Shown: piece by piece, positions 1 to 8,200 of the stretch | Numbering within the stretch: the first letter of the stretch is position 1 | Layout of the letters: the number at the start of each line of letters is the position of its first letter | DNA from: Sphingobacteriales bacterium 39-19 | GTDB taxonomy: Bacteria; Bacteroidota; Bacteroidia; Chitinophagales; Chitinophagaceae | Direction of reading: 5' to 3' | Assembly: GCA_001898465.1 (NCBI GenBank) | Contig: MKTX01000007.1 | Coordinates: forward strand, 248,001-312,000 | DNA: 64,000 nt | Program-made: the position numbers and the translations under genes | The notes under the pieces: model-generated | Told to the model about the DNA's origin: nothing | Databases searched by the model: none | What the model saw: the letters and a program-made list of their open reading frames with translations, nothing else

Positions 1-1287
1 TTTTTTTATGAATATCTTGAAGAACATTATGTAGCTTTATTGGCGAAGACTTTAAAAAGAGAATTAGGCAAAGAAGCGAGATTAGAATATCGCATCATGG
101 TAGATAGTGGCAATAGCAGGAACAAGCCACTCACAATGGATGTTCCCGCACATGGATATAAATCTTTTACGAATAATGAAATGGATTTCCCTTTAATTAT
201 AAATAACCCTGTTAAGAACCCGTTTGTAATACCGGGGCTTAAAAAGATGCAAATAGATCCCCAGCTAAATGCTGCGTATACATTTGATTCTTTTATTGAG
301 GGTGATTGTAACAGGGTTTCCCGCAGGGCCGGCAAAACCGTTGCCGAAAAGCCCGGGGGCACTTCTTTTAATCCTTTGGTTATTTATGGCGGGGTAGGGT
401 TAGGTAAAACGCACCTGGCACAAGCCATTGGGAATGATGTAAAAAGATTACACCCGAATAAAGTGGTATTGTATGTAAGTTCAGAAAAATTCATCAATCA
501 GTTTATAGATCATAGCCGTAATAATGCCATAAACGATTTTATTCATTTTTATCAATTAATAGATGTTTTGATTATTGATGATATCCAGTTTTTTAACAGG
601 GCAGAAAAATCACAGGATGCATTCTTCTCAATTTTCAATCATTTGCACCAAAGTGGAAAACAGTTAGTATTAACCAGTGATAAATCGCCCAAAGATTTAG
701 AAGGGGTACAGGAAAGATTGCTTAGCCGTTTTAGATGGGGATTAAGCGCCGATTTACAAGCGCCCGATTATGATACCAAAATGGAGATACTGGATACCAA
801 AATGAAAAGTGATGGATTTGCAGTACCCCGTGAAGTAGTAAAATATATAGCCTATAATATCAATAGTAATGTACGGGAATTAGAAGGGGCTTTAATCTCA
901 TTGTTGGCACAATCTTCGCTAAATAAAAGGGAAATTGACCTCGAATTGGCTAAAAAAGTTTTAAGAAATTTTGTAAAATCTTCCAGTAAAGAAATTACGA
1001 TTGATGCTATACAAAAAATGGTATGCGAATACTTTGGTGTACCTTATGATAAACTATTGCAAAAAACCCGGAAAAGGGAAATTGTACAAGCCCGGCAAAT
1101 TACCATGTATTTAAGTAAAGCATTTACTAAAAACTCATTAAAAACAATTGGCGAACATTTTGGTGGCCGGGATCATACTACCGTTATTCATAGCTGCCAA
1201 ACCGTAAAAGATTTAATGGATACCGATACCTTATTTAAGGAAAGTGTATTAGAATTACAGCAAAAAGTGCAATTGGCGGCTATGTAA
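1..1287 (+). CDS. dnaA: Chromosomal replication initiator DnaA (5' partial)
   Basis: DnaA binds origin DNA boxes and, in its ATP form, opens the duplex and helps load the helicase. The frame is open from base 1, reading FFYEYLEEHYVALL before the first possible internal start at 40, so the gene begins outside the window and part of domain I is missing. The AAA+ module is complete: Walker A GGVGLGKTH at about 388-414, Walker B VLIIDDIQ, sensor-1 LVLTSDK and the arginine-finger region RLLSRFRWGL. The C-terminal DNA-binding domain carries the DnaA signature GGRDHTTVIHSCQTV. It is followed by a hairpin terminator and tRNA genes. I saw no convincing cluster of DnaA boxes in the 118 bases downstream; an origin, if near, would lie upstream of the window. 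Confidence 0.97.
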   Translation, partial: FFYEYLEEHYVALLAKTLKRELGKEARLEYRIMVDSGNSRNKPLTMDVPAHGYKSFTNNEMDFPLIINNPVKNPFVIPGLKKMQIDPQLNAAYTFDSFIEGDCNRVSRRAGKTVAEKPGGTSFNPLVIYGGVGLGKTHLAQAIGNDVKRLHPNKVVLYVSSEKFINQFIDHSRNNAINDFIHFYQLIDVLIIDDIQFFNRAEKSQDAFFSIFNHLHQSGKQLVLTSDKSPKDLEGVQERLLSRFRWGLSADLQAPDYDTKMEILDTKMKSDGFAVPREVVKYIAYNINSNVRELEGALISLLAQSSLNKREIDLELAKKVLRNFVKSSSKEITIDAIQKMVCEYFGVPYDKLLQKTRKREIVQARQITMYLSKAFTKNSLKTIGEHFGGRDHTTVIHSCQTVKDLMDTDTLFKESVLELQQKVQLAAM

Positions 1288-1307
1288 AGCCAAAAAAGAG
1301 AATAGGT

Positions 1308-1338
1308 AAAAGCCGGGTAATTGCCCGGCATTTTTATT
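1308..1338 (+). terminator. Rho-independent terminator after dnaA
   Basis: The stem GCCGGG/CCCGGC (1312-1317 with 1324-1329) is followed by ATTTTTATTT. It lies 24 bases after the dnaA stop codon. Confidence 0.75.
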
Positions 1339-1406
1339 TCATAAATTTTAAACATTGATTTGGGGAATAAGGGATTGAATTGTATTTTTGCTGCCCTTTA
1401 AGGAAC

Positions 1407-1496
<90 letters not shown>

Positions 1497-1529
1497 AAAT
1501 AAGTGCTTAAAGATCGGTAACCCACAGTT

Positions 1530-1604
1530 CGGGATGTAGCGTAGCCCGGTTATCGCGCCTGGTTTGGGACCAGGAGGTCGCAAGTTCGAATCTTGCCATC
1601 CCGA
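1530..1604 (+). tRNA. tRNA-Pro (anticodon TGG)
   Basis: The acceptor stem CGGGATG (1530-1536) pairs with CATCCCG (1597-1603), with discriminator A at 1604. The anticodon stem CCTGG/CCAGG encloses TTTGGGA, giving anticodon TGG at 1565-1567. CCA is not encoded. It lies 34 bases after tRNA-Ser and is probably co-transcribed with it. Confidence 0.95.
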
Positions 1605-1613
1605 CTCAATATT

Positions 1614-1645
1614 AAAATACCTTCCATATTACTGGAAGGTATTTT
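1614..1645 (+). terminator. Terminator after the tRNA pair
   Basis: A 13-bp perfect stem, AAAATACCTTCCA with TGGAAGGTATTTT (1614-1626 with 1633-1645), starts ten bases after tRNA-Pro. The A and T ends make it usable in both directions, so it may also end the minus-strand transcript from the neighbouring gene. Confidence 0.75.
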
Positions 1646-1752
1646 GATTTTTGAATTTTTAAATCAGAATTTCATGCTGAGGGGTGTTATTATGCTTTCA
1701 TTCAAATGCAATTAATAAGACGGGTTCTTTTGTAGAATTCAAAAAGGAATTA

Positions 1753-2430
1753 TTAGAATCCTATTGATTCATTGGTTTTACGGAGTTGTTGATTTTCTTC
1801 GTAACTCATTACCCGATACCCGGATTTAGGAGCTTCGAAAATATTTGCCGGCACTACCCCGTAATTGATGCTTGTTAATTGGTATTGAAATATTAAATTA
1901 CCGGATTGTAAATCAAACTGAACCGGAAGCCCGGGTAGCCTTGGAAAAGCATTGTTGTACTTTGTATTGGTAATCTTAATATCTGGAGCATAATATACTG
2001 TAAATGGATTACCTGATTGTGTTATAGCGGTTGCTTTTTTACAAGTAAATCCATTTATTATTTTAGTTTCATTAGTGTAATTAAAATTAAGATTATTATT
2101 CCATTGATTTTTTTGCTGCCAATCCTTATGGTTGATTGTGATCATTAATTTTTGACCACTGTATTCTTTTAAGATAAAGCCCTTTCCCAGGACATTATCA
2201 TATACTGCCGATTCTGTACCCAGGGCACTATTCATTACACTACTGCTTTTCGTTTTACTTACATATAAGGTTAATGTGGCTCCAGGTATCGTTTTACTTT
2301 CCTGATTACTAGAGTGGATGCTTATGTTATATAGTAAGGTCCCATCATCTAAAGAATGTTGTGATTTGGCGCTTGCACTCATTAAAAGAAATGAGATAAA
2401 GAGAATAAAAACTGAATTGTTAAGCTTCAT
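1753..2430 (-). CDS. GLPGLI family secreted protein
   Basis: This 225-residue exported protein starts with a signal peptide (MKLNNSVFILFISFLLMSASAKSQ). It carries the motif that names the GLPGLI family, here RLPGLPVQFDL at about residues 163-173, preceded by the usual DIKITNTKYNNAFP stretch. GLPGLI proteins are confined mainly to Bacteroidota, are exported and have no established biochemical role. The gene stands alone between the tRNA terminator and the yidC terminator. The start is an ATG directly before the signal peptide. The family is clear from the motif; I cannot assign a function. Confidence 0.85.
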   Translation of the reverse strand: MKLNNSVFILFISFLLMSASAKSQHSLDDGTLLYNISIHSSNQESKTIPGATLTLYVSKTKSSSVMNSALGTESAVYDNVLGKGFILKEYSGQKLMITINHKDWQQKNQWNNNLNFNYTNETKIINGFTCKKATAITQSGNPFTVYYAPDIKITNTKYNNAFPRLPGLPVQFDLQSGNLIFQYQLTSINYGVVPANIFEAPKSGYRVMSYEENQQLRKTNESIGF

Positions 2431-2497
2431 TGATGAGGTTTAATGTTACACTAAGATAATACAATTGTTTTCCAATTCTAATATAGACGGGTTAAAA

Positions 2498-2527
2498 TGC
2501 AAACTGCAGCGGATTAGGCTGCAGTTT
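2498..2527 (-). terminator. Terminator after yidC
   Basis: A perfect 10-bp inverted repeat, AAACTGCAGC with GCTGCAGTTT (2501-2510 with 2518-2527), has a 7-base loop. Read on the minus strand it lies 23 bases after the yidC stop codon and runs into a T-rich stretch. Confidence 0.6.
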
Positions 2528-2550
2528 AGTATTTCTTTAACTTAGTTTCT

Positions 2551-4413
2551 TTACTTTTTAGATGTTTTAGACTTCATTTCCTGCATTTTTTTCTGTGTTT
2601 CCTGCATGGCTTCTATCCTTTCCTGCAATTTACTTTTAGTAACCGGTCGTTTTTTCTTTTCGTTCATTACCGCCAGTATTTTATCATGATCAATGATATA
2701 TTTCTGAATTACAATTTGCAGAATAAGTGTGATGGTATTTGAGATTGTGTAATACCAGGTGAGTGCCGAAGGCATATTATTGAAAACGCCTAATAATATG
2801 ATAGGAAAAAAATATGGCATGTACTTCATTACCGGGTTACTGTTATCCTGCATTTGATTCATGCTGTACACAGAAATCAACAAACTGGTAAGCGTGGCTG
2901 TAATGGTAAATAAACTTACATGATCGCCATAGAATGGGATGTTGAATGGTAACTTAAAAATTGAATCATAAGCTGCTAAATCGGTTGCCCATAAGAAACT
3001 TTGCCCCCTTAAATCAATATTACACTGAAAGAAATAATATAAGGACATGAAAATAGGGATTTGTAAGAGCGCCGGGATACAGCCCCCAAGCGGGTTTACG
3101 CCTGCACTTTTCCAAAGTTTCATTTGTTCCATACCAAAAGCCTGCTGATCTAACTGGCCTGTTTTGGGGTCTTTAAATTTCAATTTAAGTTGATCTACTT
3201 CCGGCTTCAATACCCTCATTTTAGCACCACTTAAATAACTTTTATAAAGAATGGGAGAAGTAATTAATCGAATAAAGAGTGTTAACAATAAAATGACCAA
3301 TCCCATGCTTGCCACTTTTGATCGTAAAAAATCAAAAACAGGGAGCAGGAAATACCGGTTAATGTACTTTACAAATGCAAAAACACCACTGCCATAGGGA
3401 ACAATATTTTGCATTTGATTACCATATTTTTTTAAAATATTATAATCACTGGGCCCATAATAAAGATGTAAAGGAACGGATACATTGGATGCGCCTGCTG
3501 CAAAATCTGCTTTTGCATTTATTGCTGTTTGGGCAATATGGCTGTTGGTATCTTTAGATACCTGCCAACTGGCACCTACTGTACTAAAATTATTATTTGC
3601 AATGAGGCCTGAAATAAAAAATTGTTGTTTTACAGCGACCCAATTCAAAGGCTCAGAAAAAGATTTATTGCCAGATTCAAGCATTCTTTTAAAGTCGTAA
3701 TCTTTATTTTCCAGGTAGCATAACTCCATTTGAGTTAATTCATATTTATGGTCTTTTTCTACCTGGGGTGTTTCGGTTTGCCAGACCAGGTTCAAGGCAT
3801 TTTGACTGAAAAGTTTATCGGCTCCCTGGATATTTATTGCCAGGTCAATCATGTAGTCATCTTTCTTCATGATGTACTGGTGTGTTATTATCCTGGATGT
3901 ACTGCTATCGCCCATTTTAAAATTTAAAACCTGGCTTCCATCGGCTTTTGTAATAACCGGTTCTGCAGTAAAATTAATATCATTTGAAGCGGCAGTTTGA
4001 TTGATTCCTGTGAGTATTGGGTAAGACAGTTTATTATAGTTTCCTTCTTGCAGAACGACTAAGGAACCATCAAACCTTTTAAATTTTTTGAGTGTAACTT
4101 GTTTTGGTTGAGCCCCTTTAGTGGAGAATACTACTTTAAGAACATCATTTTCTAAAGTAACAGATTGGCCTGGGTTGTTTGCGAGTGAAAATCCACTTGA
4201 GTCTTTAGCGCTAATTGCGGGGCTGTCCACTAAAACATTAGCGGTATGTAAAGTGTCAATTATCTTTTTGGGTTTTGTAGCTGCGATAGAGTCATTTATT
4301 CTTTTTTGTTCTTTTTCATACTGCTGGCGGCTCCTGCTATTAACTACAAACATGGTAACCATCATTATACCAATGAGTATAAAGCCAATTACCGTATTTC
4401 TATCCATTCCCAT
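2551..4413 (-). CDS. yidC: Membrane protein insertase YidC
   Basis: YidC inserts and folds inner-membrane proteins, alone or with SecYEG. The 620-residue product has the Gram-negative layout. An N-terminal anchor (GFILIGIMMVTMFVV, about 9-23) is followed by a large periplasmic domain (about 60-350) and a C-terminal 60KD_IMP core of several membrane segments containing TSPILYKSYLSGAKM and a proline- and glycine-rich PLGGCIPALLQIPIF segment. The C-terminus is a basic tail, as in many Bacteroidota homologues. Translation can start at MGMDRN or two codons later. It is the last gene of the minus-strand run prs-rplY-yidC, but a terminator after rplY and its own -7 element suggest separate transcription. 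Confidence 0.96.
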   Translation of the reverse strand: MGMDRNTVIGFILIGIMMVTMFVVNSRSRQQYEKEQKRINDSIAATKPKKIIDTLHTANVLVDSPAISAKDSSGFSLANNPGQSVTLENDVLKVVFSTKGAQPKQVTLKKFKRFDGSLVVLQEGNYNKLSYPILTGINQTAASNDINFTAEPVITKADGSQVLNFKMGDSSTSRIITHQYIMKKDDYMIDLAINIQGADKLFSQNALNLVWQTETPQVEKDHKYELTQMELCYLENKDYDFKRMLESGNKSFSEPLNWVAVKQQFFISGLIANNNFSTVGASWQVSKDTNSHIAQTAINAKADFAAGASNVSVPLHLYYGPSDYNILKKYGNQMQNIVPYGSGVFAFVKYINRYFLLPVFDFLRSKVASMGLVILLLTLFIRLITSPILYKSYLSGAKMRVLKPEVDQLKLKFKDPKTGQLDQQAFGMEQMKLWKSAGVNPLGGCIPALLQIPIFMSLYYFFQCNIDLRGQSFLWATDLAAYDSIFKLPFNIPFYGDHVSLFTITATLTSLLISVYSMNQMQDNSNPVMKYMPYFFPIILLGVFNNMPSALTWYYTISNTITLILQIVIQKYIIDHDKILAVMNEKKKRPVTKSKLQERIEAMQETQKKMQEMKSKTSKK

Positions 4414-4433
4414 TATCTATATATTTAAGAGCG

Positions 4434-4441
4434 CAAAGGTA
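4434..4441 (-). promoter_or_regulatory. Bacteroidota -7 element upstream of yidC
   Basis: Read on the minus strand this is TACCTTTG, matching TAnnTTTG, 20 bases before the yidC start. No clear -33 element is visible. Confidence 0.45.
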
Positions 4442-4473
4442 ACAAGTTTGCACTTTGGTTAAATGATTTTATA

Positions 4474-4505
4474 GTAAAAAAGAAATGCCCTGGTAAGGGC
4501 ATTTC
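4474..4505 (-). terminator. Terminator after rplY
   Basis: The stem GAAATGCCCT/AGGGCATTTC (4482-4491 with 4496-4505) has a GGTA loop. On the minus strand it is followed by a run of six T, 20 bases after the rplY stop. Confidence 0.8.
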
Positions 4506-4524
4506 GTATAAAGTGTACAACTGT

Positions 4525-5151
4525 TTATTTTTTTGCCGGAGCAGCTGCAGCAGCAGGAGCAGCAGCCGGGGCAGCGGCTTTTGGAGCAGCGGCTTCTTCT
4601 TGTTTAAGCTGGCGTGTCATGGTTACAGAAGCGATGGGAATACGTGGAGAGTTTAAAATTTCCATATTATCTGCCTGGATATCTTCTACTCTTAAGTTCG
4701 CATTCAATTCTAATGCACTAATATCTACTTCTATAAATTCTTTTAAATATTTGGGTAAGGTTTTTACCTTAATACTTTTCATTTTAGTAACCAATTTACC
4801 ACCTGCTTTTACACCTGCGGGGGTACCTGTATATTTTAAAGGAAGTGAGGCAATCACTTTTTTATCACTTACCAGTTCTAAAAAGTCAACATGATTTAAT
4901 GCATCTGAAACTTTATCGAACTGTAAATCTTTTAAAATACAGCTATAGGTTTTGCCGTCTATCGTAATATTAGCAGTCATAAATTCTGCAGTATAAACGA
5001 TGTTTTTAAATGCTGATGCCGGCGCTGAAAAATTGATTTCTGTACTACCACCGTAAATTACAGCAGGCACCAGGTGCTGAGAGCGAAGTTGGCGGGTGGC
5101 TTTTTTTCCGCTTTCGGTCCTCAGTTGTCCTTCAATTGTAATTGATTTCAT
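4525..5151 (-). CDS. rplY: 50S ribosomal protein L25 (Ctc/TL5 type)
   Basis: L25 binds 5S rRNA in the large ribosomal subunit. The 208-residue protein is of the long Ctc/TL5 type: an N-terminal L25 beta-barrel (about 1-90, with QLRSQHLVPAVIYGG) and a C-terminal domain (about 95-180, with YTGTPAGVKAGGKL). It ends in a low-complexity alanine/proline tail (about 182-208, AAAPKAAAPAAAP) that is probably disordered. It lies 104 bases downstream of prs, a conserved pairing in many bacteria, and has its own -7 element, so it may be transcribed alone as well as from prs. Confidence 0.95.
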   Translation of the reverse strand: MKSITIEGQLRTESGKKATRQLRSQHLVPAVIYGGSTEINFSAPASAFKNIVYTAEFMTANITIDGKTYSCILKDLQFDKVSDALNHVDFLELVSDKKVIASLPLKYTGTPAGVKAGGKLVTKMKSIKVKTLPKYLKEFIEVDISALELNANLRVEDIQADNMEILNSPRIPIASVTMTRQLKQEEAAAPKAAAPAAAPAAAAAPAKK

Positions 5152-5172
5152 TTTGTAAATTTATTTGAGGCG

Positions 5173-5180
5173 CAAAAGTA
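5173..5180 (-). promoter_or_regulatory. Bacteroidota -7 element upstream of rplY
   Basis: The minus strand reads TACTTTTG, matching TAnnTTTG, 21 bases before the rplY start. Confidence 0.45.
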
Positions 5181-5255
5181 CGTAAAACCAGGCTTGTAAT
5201 CGTTCTTTTTAAAGGATTATTTTTTTATAATGAATTATAAAATATTGATTTACAA

Positions 5256-6203
5256 TTATTTTTTTAGCCTGCTACGAATAAATAGGCTATTGATGCTCTT
5301 ATTTTCATAAGCGTTTCTGATAGCTACGGCAAAAAGTTCATCGGTGGAGAGTACTTTTATTTTATCACAAATATTTTTAATTGGTATGGTATCACATACT
5401 ACCAGTTCTTCCAAAACACTGTTTGCTATATTTTCGTAGGCTTTACCGCTAAGAACCGGGTGAGTACAAAATGCACGTACACTACGGGCCCCATTCGCTT
5501 TCATAAGTGCAGCACTTTTACAAAGTGTGCCACCGGTATCGCAAATATCATCTACCAGTACAATATCTCTGTCGGTTACATCTCCTATAACCACCATACT
5601 TGCAATTTCATTGGCTCTTTTCCGATGTTTATCACAGATCACCATTTCCGTTTCAAAAAATGTAGCGACCTCCCTTATCCTATTTGCGCTACCTACATCG
5701 GGGGCGGCAAAAGTGAGATTGGGTAAATGTAAGCTTTCAATATAAGGGATAAAGATGGCAGAAGACTCCAGGTGATCAACCGGGATGTCAAAATAACCTT
5801 GAATTTGCGGTGCATGCAGATCCATTGTTACCACCCTGTCTGCACCAGCAGCAGTAAGCATATTGGCTACCAATTTTGATCCGATAGCCACACGAGGTTT
5901 GTCTTTACGATCCTGCCTGGCGTAACCATAATATGGAATAACGGCTATTACTTTATAAGCCGAGGCCCTTTTTGCAGCATCAATCATCAGTAATAATTCC
6001 ATGAGGTTATCAGTGGGAGCGAAAGTGCTTTGTACCAGAAATACAAATCGCCCACGTATGCTTTCCTGGAATTCAACACCTATTTCTCCATCACTAAATC
6101 GTTGTATATTTACTTTGCCAAGGGGCTCTCCAAATTTTTTTGCAATTTTTTCGGCCAGATATTGAGAACCCGTACCAGAAAAAATTTTAGCGTTAGATTC
6201 CAT
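5256..6203 (-). CDS. prs: Ribose-phosphate pyrophosphokinase
   Basis: This enzyme makes PRPP from ribose 5-phosphate and ATP for nucleotide, histidine and tryptophan synthesis. The 315-residue length is typical of class I enzymes. Visible signatures are the ATP-binding segment RFSDGEIGVEF, the cation-binding motif VTMDLHAPQIQGYFDIPVDH, and the PRPP loop VLVDDICDTGGTLC. The start ATG opens MESNAKIFSGTG. rplY follows on the same strand. Ribose 5-phosphate would be fed by the gnd-zwf-pgl operon 11 kb away. Confidence 0.97.
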   Translation of the reverse strand: MESNAKIFSGTGSQYLAEKIAKKFGEPLGKVNIQRFSDGEIGVEFQESIRGRFVFLVQSTFAPTDNLMELLLMIDAAKRASAYKVIAVIPYYGYARQDRKDKPRVAIGSKLVANMLTAAGADRVVTMDLHAPQIQGYFDIPVDHLESSAIFIPYIESLHLPNLTFAAPDVGSANRIREVATFFETEMVICDKHRKRANEIASMVVIGDVTDRDIVLVDDICDTGGTLCKSAALMKANGARSVRAFCTHPVLSGKAYENIANSVLEELVVCDTIPIKNICDKIKVLSTDELFAVAIRNAYENKSINSLFIRSRLKK

Positions 6204-6276
6204 GTAGTTTTTTTGTGCAGTATGTATAGAGAAGTGCGAAAATACAGTTTAGTTTAGAGGTTTTAAAATTGATTGT

Positions 6277-6978
6277 ATGGAAAATTTTAATAAATCCCAT
6301 GGTTCCATTAAAAACTGGGCAATTGATGACAGGCCCCGGGAAAAAATGTTAGCCAAAGGAGCGGAAGCATTAAGTGATTCTGAACTGTTGGCCATTATTA
6401 TTAATAATGGGAGTAAAGAAAAGTCGGCTGTAGCCCTTGCCCGGGAGGTACTAGCATTAGGCAGCAATCATCTTTCTGAATTAGGCCGGCTTACGATTGC
6501 AGACTTTCAAAAAGTAAAAGGCATTGGAAAAGCAAAAGCGATTGCCCTGGCAGCCGCATTGGAACTAGGCAGGCGAAGGCATAGCGGCCCCATATTACAA
6601 AAACTTAAAATAACCCGGAGTACAGATACCAGCAATTATTTACAAACCGTACTGAAGGATTATAATTACGAAGTTTTTGGTGTTATTTTTCTTAATTCGG
6701 CCAATACTATAAAGCATTTTGAAATTATAAGTAAGGGAGGAATTACCGGTACTGTGGCTGATCCCAGGGTTATATTAAAAATGGCATTACACGAAGAAGC
6801 CACCGGCCTTATTCTTACACATAATCACCCTTCGGGAAACCTTAAACCCAGCCGCCAGGATATTGCACTTACCCAAAAAATAAAAGAGGCAGCTGCCCTT
6901 ATCGATATTATTTTACTGGATCATATTATTGTGAGTGAAAATGGGTATTATAGTTTTGCCGATGAGGGAATCTTATAA
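6277..6978 (+). CDS. radC: RadC-family JAB domain protein
   Basis: This 233-residue protein joins an N-terminal helix-hairpin-helix region (about 65-105, VKGIGKAKAIALAAALELGRR) to a C-terminal JAB/MPN metalloprotease-like domain. The metal-binding motif THNHPSGNLKPSRQD supplies H182, H184 and D195, the JAMM pattern HxHPSGx7D. RadC proteins were named for DNA repair, but that role has been questioned and the biochemical activity is unsettled. The gene starts 73 bases from the divergent prs gene. All metal ligands are present, so it is not a degenerate copy. Confidence 0.93.
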   Translation: MENFNKSHGSIKNWAIDDRPREKMLAKGAEALSDSELLAIIINNGSKEKSAVALAREVLALGSNHLSELGRLTIADFQKVKGIGKAKAIALAAALELGRRRHSGPILQKLKITRSTDTSNYLQTVLKDYNYEVFGVIFLNSANTIKHFEIISKGGITGTVADPRVILKMALHEEATGLILTHNHPSGNLKPSRQDIALTQKIKEAAALIDIILLDHIIVSENGYYSFADEGIL

Positions 6979-7005
6979 AAAAAGCCTTCCATATCCTGGA
7001 AGGCT
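6976..7005 (-). terminator. Terminator after the 7.0-9.9 kb secreted-protein pair
   Basis: The stem AGCCTTCCA/TGGAAGGCT (6983-6991 with 6997-7005) is followed on the minus strand by seven T. It begins five bases after the radC stop codon and may also slow radC transcription. Confidence 0.7.
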
Positions 7006-7028
7006 CCTGATCTTGTTTTTATAGTTAC

Positions 7029-8180
7029 CTAGCGGGCAACTATGAATTTCTTAGAAAGTTTAACTATGGGGTTGGTGCTTACAATCAAATATTCACCAGC
7101 TGCCATTTTACTTACATCTATGGGTATATTGGTAGTACCTATCAATAAGGATGTACTTAGTTTTTGAACGATTCTGCCATTGGCATCTATTATTTGCAGA
7201 TCTGTTTTAATTGCTTTATCTGATTTAATGGCCAATGTGATACCCTCTTTTGCAGGTACGGGATATACCTGCGAAGTAATATAACTTCTCACCTCACAAT
7301 TAGCTCTAAGTGATCCTGTTTCTGTAAAACTTCCGTCGGCATCTACCTGCCTTATTTTATACAACCCTTTGGAGCCATCCAGGTCCAGGTATTGATAATT
7401 TTTTTCTGAAGTAGAATTTACGGCAGCAAGTTCCTGGCCAATATTTACCCAATTGTAACCATCGGCACTTTTTAAAACTTCGAAATGATTACTGTTCGAT
7501 TCATTTTGTGTACTCCAGGTAAGTGATACGCCATTTGTTTTACAGGCCACATTATATTTACTAAATAAGATAGGAACAGTGCCACCTAGGGCAACTGCAT
7601 TATTTAAATCGGGAGATAGGTAAGGAAATGTAGTTAAACCCTGGTCACTGGATAATTCATTTTGTGGAAGGATAGAACCGGGTTCCGGCGTTATAAACCC
7701 ACCTTGAGGGTATGAATTACCGAGGGTCCAGTAAGTAATTTCTACCAAAGCCTGGAAATTGCCATCTACAGCCACATTGGGAGTACCGGTAGATTCATTA
7801 AAGCCAACAATCATTCTGCGGTCATAAGTAACCCCGTTATATGTTTTATTTATAGGATTCCCGGCCCGGTTATTTACCGTTTGAAGCCAGGTAGAACCCA
7901 TGGGAGGTGAGCCTAAGTTGCCTACAGGAACCGTTGTGTTTACGGTAGTAGCCATTAGCTTCGACGATTGAAATACCATGGATAAACCCATTCCATCTGC
8001 TAAAACAGTACCCCCGGAATATTGCAATAAAAACTGAATAACTACCGAGCCTGTTGCCGGGCCGGGTCCATCAGGATCTACGTTACTATATGATTTTTGT
8101 GCAACTTTTATTGATACATCCTGGGCAGAAGAATGTTGGATGATAAAAAGTGCAAGAAAGGGGACTAAAATTTTTTTCAT
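7029..8180 (-). CDS. Secreted protein with type IX sorting domain
   Basis: The 383-residue precursor has a signal peptide (LVPFLALFIIQHSSAQ) and a C-terminal type A sorting domain (about 305-383) with YPVPAKEGITLAIKS, DANGRIVQKL and AAGEYLIV, so it should be exported by the type IX system and attached to the cell surface. The N-terminal part (about 20-200) is an unassigned beta-rich domain, SVVIQFLLQYSGG then GLSMVFQSSKL, whose pattern loosely resembles cohesin-type beta sandwiches. The middle (about 210-290) looks like a fibronectin-like linker (LTWSTQNESNSNHFEVLKS). It starts 20 bases after a dockerin-like gene on the same strand, so the two are probably co-transcribed. Confidence 0.85.
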   Translation of the reverse strand: MKKILVPFLALFIIQHSSAQDVSIKVAQKSYSNVDPDGPGPATGSVVIQFLLQYSGGTVLADGMGLSMVFQSSKLMATTVNTTVPVGNLGSPPMGSTWLQTVNNRAGNPINKTYNGVTYDRRMIVGFNESTGTPNVAVDGNFQALVEITYWTLGNSYPQGGFITPEPGSILPQNELSSDQGLTTFPYLSPDLNNAVALGGTVPILFSKYNVACKTNGVSLTWSTQNESNSNHFEVLKSADGYNWVNIGQELAAVNSTSEKNYQYLDLDGSKGLYKIRQVDADGSFTETGSLRANCEVRSYITSQVYPVPAKEGITLAIKSDKAIKTDLQIIDANGRIVQKLSTSLLIGTTNIPIDVSKMAAGEYLIVSTNPIVKLSKKFIVAR

Positions 8181-8200
8181 GATTCTTGTGTATTAACTTA

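Noticed and set aside
1288-1406. Replication origin just after dnaA
   Set aside because: No cluster of DnaA boxes or AT-rich unwinding repeats is seen there; the origin may lie upstream of the window or elsewhere.
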